Positions 19,431 through 27,607 of a stretch of DNA of 64,000 nucleotides are shown here, piece after piece. The notes under the pieces are model-generated. The model saw nothing but the letters and a program-made list of their open reading frames with translations, had not been told where the DNA came from and did no database searches. The stretch's first letter is position 1. Each line of letters begins with the position of its first letter. The position numbers and the translations under genes are program-made. Origin of the DNA: Alphaproteobacteria bacterium (lineage in GTDB: Bacteria; Pseudomonadota; Alphaproteobacteria; Rhizobiales; Beijerinckiaceae); the NCBI GenBank assembly GCA_021325385.1, contig JAJPHH010000200.1, forward strand, positions 1 to 64,000. Reading direction: 5' to 3'.

Positions 19431-19460
19431 CCCCCTTCTGCAAGGCCCGCGGTTGAAAAG

Positions 19461-19484
19461 CATGCGGGGCGGAGGCCCCGCATG
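19461..19484 (-). terminator. Intrinsic terminator of the YXWGXW-type gene
   Basis: A perfect 10-bp stem, CATGCGGGGC (19461-19470) and GCCCCGCATG (19475-19484), encloses a 4-base loop. On the minus strand it is followed by CTTTTCAA. It lies 18 bases past the stop codon of the upstream secreted protein gene and separates it from ssrA. Confidence 0.8.
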
Positions 19485-19501
19485 TCGCGTTCACGCGTTC
19501 G

Positions 19502-20860
19502 TCAGGGCTGCCGCCTCTCTTCCGGTTTGCCCGGAGGATGAGCCCCAGGCGGCGGCTGGAGGCGCATGCCGGGCGCGGGCCGCTGGATTCCCATTGGCGG
19601 CGGCGCGGGCCTCTGAGGCTCCGGCCTCAATTGCGGCTCCGGCCGAACCTGCGGTTCTGGCCTCGGCTCCGGCCGAAGCTGCGGCGCAGGTCTGAGCTCC
19701 GGCCGCCCCTCTTCCACGGGCGGCCGGTTTCTTTCAGTCGGCCTTTTCTCCTCGATCGCCGGCCGGTTCAACTCGGAAGGTTTTCTCTCCTCGATAGTCG
19801 GCCGGTTCAACTCGGAGGGTTTTCTCTCTTCGATAGTGGGCCGGTTCAACTGGGAGGGTTTCTTTTCCTCGATCGCCGGCTTCTTCCCTTCGGCGGGGGT
19901 CCGGCTGGGCTCCACAGGCGGCGTCGGTCTCTCCCCATTGGGGCGGGCCTCGCCAGGCTGAGCGCCGCCGCCCGGCAATTTTCTCTGTTCGAGTCCCGGC
20001 TGCGGCGTTTCCGGCTTCTTTTCTTCGGCTGTGGGCGGTGTCGGCCTTTTTTCCTCCGCCCCTGGCTTGCCTGGCGTCGGGCCGTTCGGCGGCGGCGCGC
20101 CGGTAAGACGGGCCGGAGCGACGCTCGGCGCGGTCAGGGCGGCGGGACGCGGCGTCGCAGCGACCGGCGGCGCGCCGTGATTGGTCTTCTGAAATAGCGC
20201 CGGATCCTTGCTCGCCGCTTGGACATGCTCGCGTTGCAGCGGCGTCGGCGCGAAATGGGTCTGACGGGCGTAGGCTTTGTCTTCCGGCGTGGGCTTGGCT
20301 TCTACGCCGCCCTTGCCGCCATTATAGCTGATATTGGTGACGTTCCTGTTGATCGTGATGTTTTGCACATAGACGTTGCGGACCGACACATTGCCGAAAT
20401 TGTTGACCGTGCGATTGTAGAAGAAGACGCCATGCTCCCAACGGCCGCCTTCGTACCCTTCTCCGGTATAGCCGTAGCCGTAGTCGATGCCGCCATAGAA
20501 GCCGACGCGCGGTCCCCAATAGCCGGGATGGAAGACATAGGCGCCGGCGATCCAGGCCCAGTAGCCCGGCGTCCAGAGCAAGCCCGGCCGCGGCGGCTCG
20601 ATCCAGGTGCCGGGCACCCAGTAATAATCGCTGTCATCCGAGTCCCACGCCCAATAGCCCGGCGACCAAATATAGCCGGGGCCGGGGAGCGGCGGCTGAT
20701 CGTATTCCGGCAGAGGCGGCGGCGGCTGATCGACGACGGTCGGCGGCGCGCACGCCTCCTCCTCTTGAGCGAAAACGGGCGATGCGACGATGCACGCGGC
20801 GCCGAGCAGCGCCGAGGCAAACGAAGCGCGCGCGGCGCGCGAGAAAGTAGAAGGTTTCAT
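19502..20860 (-). CDS. Secreted YXWGXW-type repeat protein with long Pro/Glu-rich tail
   Basis: Exported protein of 452 residues. Residues 1-32 are a signal peptide ending SPVFAQ. Residues 50-150 are aromatic-rich with tandem units such as GYIWSPGYWAWDS, YYWVPGTWIEPP and LLWTPGYWAW, the pattern of YXWGXW repeat proteins, which recur in secreted proteins of proteobacteria. From about residue 230 the protein is a low-complexity Pro, Lys, Glu and Arg tail with four copies of a 13-residue repeat (RPTIEERKPSELN type) and many RPEP units. ATG 20860 is chosen for the signal peptide and AAAGGA upstream. It probably sits in the periplasm or envelope. Function is unknown. Confidence 0.82.
   Translation of the reverse strand: MKPSTFSRAARASFASALLGAACIVASPVFAQEEEACAPPTVVDQPPPPLPEYDQPPLPGPGYIWSPGYWAWDSDDSDYYWVPGTWIEPPRPGLLWTPGYWAWIAGAYVFHPGYWGPRVGFYGGIDYGYGYTGEGYEGGRWEHGVFFYNRTVNNFGNVSVRNVYVQNITINRNVTNISYNGGKGGVEAKPTPEDKAYARQTHFAPTPLQREHVQAASKDPALFQKTNHGAPPVAATPRPAALTAPSVAPARLTGAPPPNGPTPGKPGAEEKRPTPPTAEEKKPETPQPGLEQRKLPGGGAQPGEARPNGERPTPPVEPSRTPAEGKKPAIEEKKPSQLNRPTIEERKPSELNRPTIEERKPSELNRPAIEEKRPTERNRPPVEEGRPELRPAPQLRPEPRPEPQVRPEPQLRPEPQRPAPPPMGIQRPAPGMRLQPPPGAHPPGKPEERRQP
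19722..19877 (-). repeat. 39-bp coding tandem repeat, four units
   Basis: Four adjacent 39-base units (starting 19722, 19761, 19800 and 19839), each beginning GGCCGGTT on the plus strand, encode four 13-residue repeats in the Pro-rich tail of the YXWGXW-type protein. The middle two units are the most alike, which suggests recent duplication. Confidence 0.9.
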
Positions 20861-21286
20861 GGGCGGTCCTTTCTGTTGAGTCTTTGGCGATGCGACACTG
20901 TTTCCAGAGAGATTCGGAAAGTCGCAGGCCGGAAGATTGCGGAGCGCGCGCAGCGTTCTTCCTTTCTCGAGCGCGCTTCCTGAGAAGAATGACAGAACCA
21001 ATTGCGTCTTCGCTCGCTTCGAACCTCGGCGAGAAGCAATCAAAGGAAGCCTCAATCGCCATGAACGCGACGTGAATGACGGGACGTCCCTTCACGTCGA
21101 AGCGCGGCGATGAAGATGATAGCGGCGGAAACCCGTCGTACGTTTCCGACAACGCGGCGGAATGATGGCGGCCGGGTTGCGATAATATGGCGAGACGGTT
21201 GCATTTCGGCGCAATGAGAATCGTCGGAAGCGACACGAAGCGGAATCCTCGCTACTGTTTCCGGAGCAAGAGGCGAGGGGCGACAA
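20861..21286. other. Divergent intergenic region
   Basis: These 426 bases separate the minus-strand YXWGXW-type gene from the plus-strand CaiB-family gene and must carry both promoters. Short open frames here are not protein-like. I see no clear operator, repeat or RNA. Confidence 0.5.
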
Positions 21287-22396
21287 ATGGCCGTTGAGAA
21301 TGTTGGCGGCGGGCCGCTCGAAGGGGTCCGAGTCGTCGAGTTTGTCGGCATCGGGCCCGCTCCGTTCGCGGCGATGCTGCTTGCGGATATGGGCGCCGAG
21401 ATCATCGCGATCGATCGTCCCGAACCGTCGCGCTTCCGCCCCGGCGCGGTTCTGTCGCGCGGTCGGCCCTCTATCGTCGCTGACTTGAAGGACCCCGCGC
21501 AACGCGACCAGGCGCTCCGCCTGCTCGAAAGCGCGGACGCGTTGATCGAGGGCTTTCGGCCGGGCGTCATGGAGCGGCTCGGACTTGGTCCCGACGTCGC
21601 GCTCGCGCGCAATCCGCGGCTCGTCTATGGCCGCATGACCGGTTGGGGGCAGAGCGGGCCGCTCGCCGACAGCGCCGGCCACGACATCAACTATATCGCG
21701 CTATCCGGCGCGCTCGCCGCGATCGGAACGCACGAGGCGCCGATTCCGCCGTTGAACCTTGTCGGCGATTACGGCGGCGGCGCGCTTTACTTGGTCGCTG
21801 GTCTGCTCGCCGCCCTGCTCGCCGCGAGGCGAACCGGTCAAGGCCAGGTGGTCGATTGCGCGATTTGCGACGGCGTCGCTTCGCTGATGGCGATGGCGGC
21901 GGAGATGAGCGCGGCCGGACGATGGCGCGAGCAGCGCGGCGGCAATCTTCTCGACGGCGGCGCGCCGTTCTATCGTACCTATCGTTGCGCCGACGGCGAG
22001 CACATTGCGATCGGCGCTCTCGAGCCGCGCTTCTTTGCTCGGCTCTGCGAGCTCTTGGGCCTCGACGGCGACCCGATCGTCAGCCGCCGCGACGATCCGG
22101 CTCATTGGCCGGCGCTGAGCGAGAAACTCGCGGCGCTCTTCGCGACCCGTACGCGCGAAGAATGGCGCGCGCTGCTCGAAGGGACGGACGCCTGCTTCGC
22201 CCCCGTCCTGACGCTGACCGAAGCGGCGCGCCACCCTCATCTTCGCGCGCGCGGCGCTTTCGTCGAGATCGACGGCGTGGTCCAGCCCGCGCCGGCGCCG
22301 CGCTTCTCGCGCATGCCGGCCGCGATTCGGACAATTAGCGACGGACCGCAAACGCTCGCCGAAGCGGCCGCGGCGTGGCGGCGCGAAAAGGCGTAA
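21287..22396 (+). CDS. CaiB/BaiF family protein, alpha-methylacyl-CoA racemase-like
   Basis: Cytosolic family III CoA-transferase fold protein of 369 residues. The N-terminal part has [35 protein letters not shown], the central part has the catalytic-type Asp in [15 protein letters not shown], and [19 protein letters not shown] follows. These are closest to alpha-methylacyl-CoA racemase (Amacr/Mcr), which epimerises 2-methyl branched acyl-CoAs for beta-oxidation. A CoA transferase role cannot be excluded. The ATG at 21287 follows GAGGGG at a good distance. No fatty-acid or terpenoid degradation genes are adjacent. Confidence 0.88.
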   Translation: MAVENVGGGPLEGVRVVEFVGIGPAPFAAMLLADMGAEIIAIDRPEPSRFRPGAVLSRGRPSIVADLKDPAQRDQALRLLESADALIEGFRPGVMERLGLGPDVALARNPRLVYGRMTGWGQSGPLADSAGHDINYIALSGALAAIGTHEAPIPPLNLVGDYGGGALYLVAGLLAALLAARRTGQGQVVDCAICDGVASLMAMAAEMSAAGRWREQRGGNLLDGGAPFYRTYRCADGEHIAIGALEPRFFARLCELLGLDGDPIVSRRDDPAHWPALSEKLAALFATRTREEWRALLEGTDACFAPVLTLTEAARHPHLRARGAFVEIDGVVQPAPAPRFSRMPAAIRTISDGPQTLAEAAAAWRREKA

Positions 22397-22523
22397 AACG
22401 CCAGGCGCTCGTCATTGCGTGAGCGAAACGACCAAAAAAAAACATTCCCGGCGCTCAACTCAGACTGGTTTGCATCGTCCGCGCGCAATGAGGTACTCGA
22501 AGCGCGCCTTTCTCCGCCGCGCC

Positions 22524-22811
22524 TCAGTGCTGTCCCCACGGCGTCGCGCGCTCGCGCTCCAACCGGCGCAGGCAGGCGCGATCGCCCGGCGCGCAATGCG
22601 CGTTCCTCTGTTCGAAGGCCGCGCGCCCTTCCTCGGCCGCCTGCGGCGCGACGATTTGCGGCGTGACGGTTTGCGGCTCCAAAATCGCATAGGGCGACGC
22701 CCAGGGCGGCGTCGGCCCGCCTCCGATCGCGTGGGCGTCGGAAACGATGAGCGCCGCGGTCAGCGCTGCGCCGGCGATATAGGCGGCCGCGCCAAGCAGA
22801 AATTTCAGCAT
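22524..22811 (-). CDS. Small secreted protein A, paralogue of the next gene upstream
   Basis: Protein of 95 residues with a signal peptide or signal anchor (LKFLLGAAAYIAGAALTAALIVSDAHA) and a short mature part. It shares with the neighbouring gene a GG-x-x-x-P/S-W-x-SP-Y/W-A-x-x-x-PQT block and a C-terminal C-x2-3-G-x-R-A-C-x-RR motif (CAPGDRACLRR). The two Cys could form a disulfide or bind metal. The ATG at 22811 follows GGAAGGA. Both copies run on the minus strand, about 108 bases apart, and look like a tandem duplication. I recognise no named family. Confidence 0.7.
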   Translation of the reverse strand: MLKFLLGAAAYIAGAALTAALIVSDAHAIGGGPTPPWASPYAILEPQTVTPQIVAPQAAEEGRAAFEQRNAHCAPGDRACLRRLERERATPWGQH

Positions 22812-22919
22812 GGCGAAATCCTTCCTGAACAAATCCGCTCGTTACATAGCGCAGCCGAGCGCCGCCGCGCTGTGACGAAAGCCACAATGCGGCGCAGCCA
22901 AACTTCGCCGCGAAATCTG

Positions 22920-23204
22920 CTATTGCGCCGCCCCGGGCGCGACCCGCCGCATTCGCCGCTCGCAGGCCCTGTTGCCGCGGCAAGGATCTGTCGGCGCGGC
23001 GCGGCTCTGGCCCTCGGAGACCGCGCGCCTTTCCAGGGGCCCCCAGCCGGGCGGCGCTTGGAAGGTCTGCGGCGCATAGAGCGCCCAGGGCGAACCCCAA
23101 GCGTCCGACGGCCCGCCCATGCCGCCCATCGCCAGCGCGCCGGTACCGGCGACGCCAAGCGCAAGTACGAACCCGGCGGCGCCGGTCAGAATGGCCTTTC
23201 GCAT
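22920..23204 (-). CDS. Small secreted protein B, paralogue of protein A
   Basis: Protein of 94 residues with a signal peptide (RKAILTGAAGFVLALGVAGTGALA) followed by MGGMGGPSDAWGSPWALYAPQT and a C-terminal CRGNRACERR. The shared order with protein A (Gly/Trp block, PQT, paired-Cys and basic motif) supports common descent despite modest identity. AAGGAG precedes ATG 23204 closely. It is probably a periplasmic or surface protein; no function can be assigned. Confidence 0.7.
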   Translation of the reverse strand: MRKAILTGAAGFVLALGVAGTGALAMGGMGGPSDAWGSPWALYAPQTFQAPPGWGPLERRAVSEGQSRAAPTDPCRGNRACERRMRRVAPGAAQ

Positions 23205-23391
23205 CTTGGCTCCTTCATTGCCGCCCGCCCAGACTCATATGGGGCGCCGGCGGCGCGGCGCCATCTCGCAGACTGAACGGGCGAAAGCTCGAACGCATCT
23301 TGAGTGCGCCGCCTGGTCAACAACCGACTGGCCGGCATTATTCGCCTTGCGCTCGGAGTTGGCGGCCGGCGGAAGTAAACGCCGGCTCGCC

Positions 23392-24288
23392 TCACCCTTT
23401 CACGTATTTCCGCCAGTTGTGCTCCTCCTTGAAGCCGAGCGTTTCGCGCGTCTTGCGGTTCGACAGGGGCGCCTCCCACTCGCCCAGCGGCCGCGTGATC
23501 GGCGTATCGGGGCAATAGCGCTTCAGGAACTCGGCAGTGGGGATATTTGCGGTGATCGTGTCGTTGGTGGCGTTGAACACCTGGAAGCCGAGCCCGTCCT
23601 TCTCCAAGCAGCAATGGACGATCTCGCCGAGATCGCGCGCGTCGATATAGGACCAGGCGTTGCGCTTGCGCGACAGAGGATCGGCGAGGAAGGCCGGGAA
23701 GCGATCGTATTCGTGCGGCTCGATCACGTTGCCGATGCGCAGGGCGTAGATGTCGGCGCGGTAGCGCATGGCGAAAGCGCGAGCGGTCTTTTCGTTGACG
23801 ACCTTGGAGAGGCCGTACGAATCCATCGGGTCGACATCGTAGTCTTCTTCAAGCGGGAAGCTCTTGAAGTCCTTGTCGCCTTCGGCGAAGCAGACGCCAT
23901 AGGTCGTCTCGCTCGAGGCGATGACGACCTTGCGCACGCCGAGCTTCATCGCCGCCTCGATGACGTTATAGGTCGAGATCACGTTGACCTGGTACGTCTT
24001 GTTGTCCGGCTCGATCAGCACGCGCGGGATGGCGGCGAAATGGACCACCGCGTCGGGCGGCGAGGGCGGCTTGCCTTCGTCATAGCCCTCGAAGCCGAAA
24101 TGCGTGGAGAGCGAATTGAACGCCTGGCCATTGTCGGTCAGGTCGGCGACCAGCGTGTTGACGCCTTTGACGTCGAGCGGCTTCAGGTCGACATTGAGGA
24201 TCTTATAGCCCTTGGCGAGCAGATGCGGGACCGCATGCCGCCCGGCCTTGCCCGAGCCGCCGGTGAAGACGATGCGTTTGGCTGGCAT
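23392..24288 (-). CDS. NAD-dependent epimerase/dehydratase (extended SDR)
   Basis: Cytosolic extended short-chain dehydrogenase/reductase of 298 residues. The NAD-binding GGSGKAGRH is at residues 10-18, DAVVHFAAIP near 80, the Thr/Ser region IASSETTYG near 125, and the catalytic Y-x3-K is YGLSK near 158. The C-terminal half has a sugar-epimerase-like substrate domain (SYIDARDLGEIVHCCLE, then GFQVFNATND). The size and pattern resemble uronate dehydrogenase or small nucleotide-sugar epimerases, but the true substrate is unclear. It stands alone. Confidence 0.85.
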   Translation of the reverse strand: MPAKRIVFTGGSGKAGRHAVPHLLAKGYKILNVDLKPLDVKGVNTLVADLTDNGQAFNSLSTHFGFEGYDEGKPPSPPDAVVHFAAIPRVLIEPDNKTYQVNVISTYNVIEAAMKLGVRKVVIASSETTYGVCFAEGDKDFKSFPLEEDYDVDPMDSYGLSKVVNEKTARAFAMRYRADIYALRIGNVIEPHEYDRFPAFLADPLSRKRNAWSYIDARDLGEIVHCCLEKDGLGFQVFNATNDTITANIPTAEFLKRYCPDTPITRPLGEWEAPLSNRKTRETLGFKEEHNWRKYVKG

Positions 24289-24749
24289 AGGGCGCTCCTT
24301 GGCCTAGCGAATGATTGACAGCGTTATAAGGGGAATAGCGGCGAGCGGCTATAGTAAGCGCGCTCACAGAAAAGAGAGCGCGCCCGCCGACGATCGCTTT
24401 CCCCGATCTTGACGCTCTGCGCCGCGAGCCTATGTTCTTTTCGATTCGGCACGCCTCTTGCTAGGCGAGTCGCGGCGGCGTTGCAGGCGTTTTGAACGCG
24501 GCCCGCCAGGGATGCGCCGTTCAGCGCGGCGTCCTCGTCGGCGTCGATACGCGGCGGGACGGGGCGGCTATGCGCGAAGGCGCCGCGCGAGGCGTGGTTT
24601 GTCGACGCGTTTCAGCGCTCGCGCGAGAGTCGCGGCGCGTGGACATTTTGGAGGAAAGCCTAGCGTTTTCGGAGGGCGATCAGCGCGCGGCTGGATCGCT
24701 CGGCTAAGACGTTTTCGATCGATCGGCCGCCAACAGGAGCGGTTGATCG
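24289..24749. other. Intergenic region without a recognised gene
   Basis: The 461 bases between the SDR gene (minus) and the secreted Cys-rich protein gene (plus) contain only short open frames of atypical composition. I find no RNA, repeat or protein match that I can defend. Confidence 0.5.
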
Positions 24750-25142
24750 ATGATGAAGGCTCTGGCTCGCGTCGCCCTTGGCGGCGTTCTGATCGCCGCG
24801 CTGACGGCGTCCTACTCGCCCGCCGAGGCGCACGACATCTATACCGGCGTACATGGCAAGAACGGCCAGCTCTGCTGCGGCGGCGACGATTGCGCCGCGA
24901 CCGTCTACCGCGAGCGCGGCGGCGCGTTCGAATTCCTGACCCGGGAGCAGGAATGGGTCGCGATCCCTGAAGAGCGGATCACCTTCTTGCCGATTCCCGG
25001 CGATCCGCCGAGCGATGAGGCGCATCACGCCCATCTCTGCTATCGCTCGGCGACCGAGTTCGACCGCAAGGGGCCGGCCTCGGTCAACGTGTTCGACGAT
25101 ATCTTCCTTTATTGCGCGTTCATTCCGCCGGGATCGATCTGA
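24750..25142 (+). CDS. Secreted Cys-rich protein (HDIYTG...CCGGDDC type)
   Basis: Exported protein of 130 residues. Residues 1-27 are a signal peptide ending PAEA. The mature chain begins HDIYTGVHGKNGQLCCGGDDC, an opening shared by a group of short periplasmic alphaproteobacterial proteins, then has two further Cys (LCYRS and FLYCAF). Five cysteines in about 100 residues suggest disulfides or metal binding; the HD at the mature N-terminus could bind Cu or Zn. There is no known function. The gene stands alone. Confidence 0.75.
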   Translation: MMKALARVALGGVLIAALTASYSPAEAHDIYTGVHGKNGQLCCGGDDCAATVYRERGGAFEFLTREQEWVAIPEERITFLPIPGDPPSDEAHHAHLCYRSATEFDRKGPASVNVFDDIFLYCAFIPPGSI

Positions 25143-25161
25143 CCGCGGCGCGGCCATAAGT

Positions 25162-25590
25162 TTAAGTTCTTGCCGCATCCGTCAATGAAACGGCCTTGTC
25201 GCGCAAAGGACCGTTCGTTTGCGCGAGTTTTCGCAGCAGGCGGTCGTCCGCCGTGACGAAGGCGCAATTGTTTGCGAGCGCCAGCGCAAGGTACATGCAA
25301 TCGTAGGCTGGATGATCGAGGTCGATGGCGAGGAGCGTGGCGCGTTCGAGCAGCGCGCGGGTCGGCGCAAGGTCCAACTCAGCGGCATGAAGAAGGCGCG
25401 CCGCGAGACGCGCTTCGTCCGGCGTAAGTTCTTTTCTCTGCGTCTTCTTCCACAGGATGTTCGCGCATTCGGCGACGAGCAATTCAGGAGCAATCAACTC
25501 CGCCCTTCCGCGCAGCGCTAATGCTTCGCTGGTTCCGGGCTCTTCGACGACCCATTTGACGGCGATGCTTGCGTCGATGACCAGCTTCAT
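25162..25590 (-). CDS. PIN-domain ribonuclease toxin (VapC-like)
   Basis: Toxin of 142 residues with a PIN nuclease fold. All acidic metal-binding positions are present: D6 (VIDASIAVKW), E41 (LLVAECANILW), D97 (AYDCMYLALA) and D115/D116 (TADDRLL). The start overlaps the antitoxin stop by 4 bases, the usual coupling in vapBC operons. Family members cleave tRNA or rRNA when the antitoxin is lost. The intact active site argues for a working toxin. Confidence 0.9.
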   Translation of the reverse strand: MKLVIDASIAVKWVVEEPGTSEALALRGRAELIAPELLVAECANILWKKTQRKELTPDEARLAARLLHAAELDLAPTRALLERATLLAIDLDHPAYDCMYLALALANNCAFVTADDRLLRKLAQTNGPLRDKAVSLTDAART

Positions 25591-25829
25591 CGCCGCTCGT
25601 CACGTCCTTCGCGGAGAAGAATCTCCGAAGGCGTCTGGCGCCGGCCTTTGGTCAGTTCGCGTAGTTCGGCGGCAAGGGTTTCGAAAGAGGGTTCGTCCTC
25701 GCCCGCCAGAGCCTGGCGAAGAATTTCTCGATGCTCGGCCTCGGCCGAGCGCCCATGCCGCGCCGCGCGCCGCTTCAATCGGACAATGAGATCGTCGTCA
25801 AGATTACGAACGTGCAGATTGCCGGGCAT
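25587..25829 (-). CDS. FitA/VapB-like ribbon-helix-helix antitoxin
   Basis: Antitoxin of 80 residues. Residues 1-45 form a ribbon-helix-helix: strand NLHVRNLDDDLIVRLKRRAA and the motif HGRSAEAEHREILRQAL typical of FitA-like antitoxins. The acidic C-terminal half would wrap the toxin. It comes first in the operon, as expected. It likely represses its own promoter through an inverted repeat just upstream. Confidence 0.88.
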   Translation of the reverse strand: MPGNLHVRNLDDDLIVRLKRRAARHGRSAEAEHREILRQALAGEDEPSFETLAAELRELTKGRRQTPSEILLREGRDERR

Positions 25830-25833
25830 GTTA

Positions 25834-25850
25834 TGATCCCACTGAGATCA
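25834..25850 (-). promoter_or_regulatory. Candidate operator of the toxin-antitoxin operon
   Basis: TGATC (25834-25838) and GATCA (25846-25850) form an inverted repeat with a 7-base spacer. It lies 5 bases upstream of the antitoxin ATG, a normal place for an autoregulatory site. A short repeat like this can occur by chance. Confidence 0.45.
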
Positions 25851-25979
25851 ATGATATCGTTGCTCTCCAAGCCGGTCAAGCGGAGAACTTGTCCATCGGG
25901 CCGGAATACTGACCGGGGGAACCGATTGACCTGCAATGCGTTGATGGCGTAATTGACGAAAGGGATTGGGGAAATATCC

Positions 25980-27428
25980 ATGGCCGGCCTTGTCCAGGAC
26001 GGTTTGGGCGGCGGACCGCCCACATTTTGTCCGCCTGCGCCGACGCCGCAGCCGCGGCCTCTCGGCTTGGTCGGCCTGCTGAGCGCGTTGCGTCGCAATC
26101 CTCTCGAATGCTGGGCCAAGCCGCATTTCGAGGAGCCGGTGGTCGAGGGCGGATTGCCGGTCGGGCACGCGTTGCTCGTTCACGAGCCAAGCGCCATTCG
26201 CCGCGTTCTTTTGGAGAATGCGAGCAATTATCAAAAGGACCGGCTGCAGCGCCGCGTGCTCTCCGCCGGCTTGAATGACGGCCTGCTCAGCGCCGAGGGC
26301 GAGCAGTGGCGCGCGCAAAGACGGGCGGTGGCGCCGATCTTCGCCCATAAACAGGTGAGGGACTTCGCCCCGGCTATGGCCGCGGCCGGCGAAGCCATGC
26401 TGGCGCGTTGGCTCAGCCTCGGGGAAGAGGCCGAGATCGACGTCGCGGTCGAGATGACCCGGCTGACGCTAGACGTGCTCGAGCGGACGATTTTTTCCGA
26501 CGGCTTCGGCCGCGACGCGGAAAGCATTCGCCTGGCGATGACCGGCTATTTCCGGGCGATCGGTAAAGTCAGTGCGCTCGATCTGATCGGCGCGCCCGAT
26601 TTCGTGCCGCGGCTGGCCCGCTGGCGGGCGGGCGCGACTTTGCGCTTTTTCGAGCAGGCGATAGACGAGGTGATCGCGGCGCGCCGCCGCCTTCTCGCCG
26701 AGCGGCCGGAAGCGGCGCCGCGCGATATTTTGACCCTGCTTTTGAACGCCCATGACGCCGAGACCGGCGCGCGGATCAGCGAAGCGGAAGTGCGTTCGAA
26801 CATTCTCACCTTCATCTCCGCCGGGCACGAGACGACGGCGAACGCGCTGACCTGGTCCATGTTTCTTCTGTCGCAATCCGCTGAATGGCGCGAGCGCGTC
26901 GAAGCGGAGGCGATCCGCGCCTTCGCCGGGCCGATGGAGGGGTTGGTCGATCGGCTCGTTGAAACGCGGGCCGTAATCGACGAGGCGGTCCGCCTCTACC
27001 CGCCGATCGCGGCGATCAGCCGGGTGGCGCTCGGCCCCGACGAGCTCGGCGATAAGCGCGCCAGGCGCGGCTCGTTGATTGTGATTTCGCCTTATGTCCT
27101 GCATCGCCACAAGCTGCTCTGGGAGCGGCCGGACGCATTCGATCCGACGCGCTTTCTCGGCGAAGAGCGGACGAAGATCGACCGCTTCTCGTACCTGCCC
27201 TTCGGCGCCGGCCCCCGCATCTGCATCGGCCAAGCCTTCGCCCTGCAGGAGGCGACGCTTGTTCTCGCGATGGTCGCAAGCCGGTTCAGCTTTGCGCTGA
27301 AAGAAGGCGCCAAAGTCTGGCCGCTGCTGCGAGTGACGCTGCGGCCGGAGAATGGGTTGCCGATGATCATCAGGCGCAAGGCGGCACGGCGGAATGAGGC
27401 GCGCCGGTTGGAGACGACAGAGGCTTAG
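25980..27428 (+). CDS. Cytochrome P450
   Basis: Heme-thiolate monooxygenase of 482 residues with no membrane anchor, so soluble. The I-helix motif AGHETTA is near residue 280, the K-helix ExxR is EAVRLYPP near 335, and the heme loop is FGAGPRICIG with axial Cys C415. All key residues are present. ATG 25980 is chosen over a TTG 27 bases upstream. The sequence looks like bacterial P450s of the broad CYP4/CYP102-like clade, often fatty-acid or terpenoid hydroxylases; the substrate is unknown. No ferredoxin or reductase gene is adjacent, so electrons must come from elsewhere. Confidence 0.93.
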   Translation: MAGLVQDGLGGGPPTFCPPAPTPQPRPLGLVGLLSALRRNPLECWAKPHFEEPVVEGGLPVGHALLVHEPSAIRRVLLENASNYQKDRLQRRVLSAGLNDGLLSAEGEQWRAQRRAVAPIFAHKQVRDFAPAMAAAGEAMLARWLSLGEEAEIDVAVEMTRLTLDVLERTIFSDGFGRDAESIRLAMTGYFRAIGKVSALDLIGAPDFVPRLARWRAGATLRFFEQAIDEVIAARRRLLAERPEAAPRDILTLLLNAHDAETGARISEAEVRSNILTFISAGHETTANALTWSMFLLSQSAEWRERVEAEAIRAFAGPMEGLVDRLVETRAVIDEAVRLYPPIAAISRVALGPDELGDKRARRGSLIVISPYVLHRHKLLWERPDAFDPTRFLGEERTKIDRFSYLPFGAGPRICIGQAFALQEATLVLAMVASRFSFALKEGAKVWPLLRVTLRPENGLPMIIRRKAARRNEARRLETTEA

Positions 27429-27607
27429 GACGCAGCGCAATGTCGTTCCCGCGCATGGGGTATCCAGCAAGGGGTATCCAGACGGCGACTGCGCGTAAAG
27501 CGTAGGCTGCGGTTACGTAAATTTCGTACCTGACGTTACGACAGTATTGCGCCGGCGCTCTGATTGGCGTTTTGATCGCTTTAGCCGCTATTTCCACGAG
27601 ATTCGGC

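Noticed and set aside
19722-19877. 39-bp tandem repeats considered as a CRISPR array
   Set aside because: They are contiguous without spacers and encode a coding repeat in a secreted protein.
23365-23386. Hairpin GCCGGCG/CGCCGGC after the epimerase gene as a terminator
   Set aside because: There is a stem but no T run on either side, so termination is not supported.
24458-24970. A plus-strand frame before the secreted Cys-rich protein
   Set aside because: Arg-rich, no motifs, overlaps the start of the real gene in another frame.
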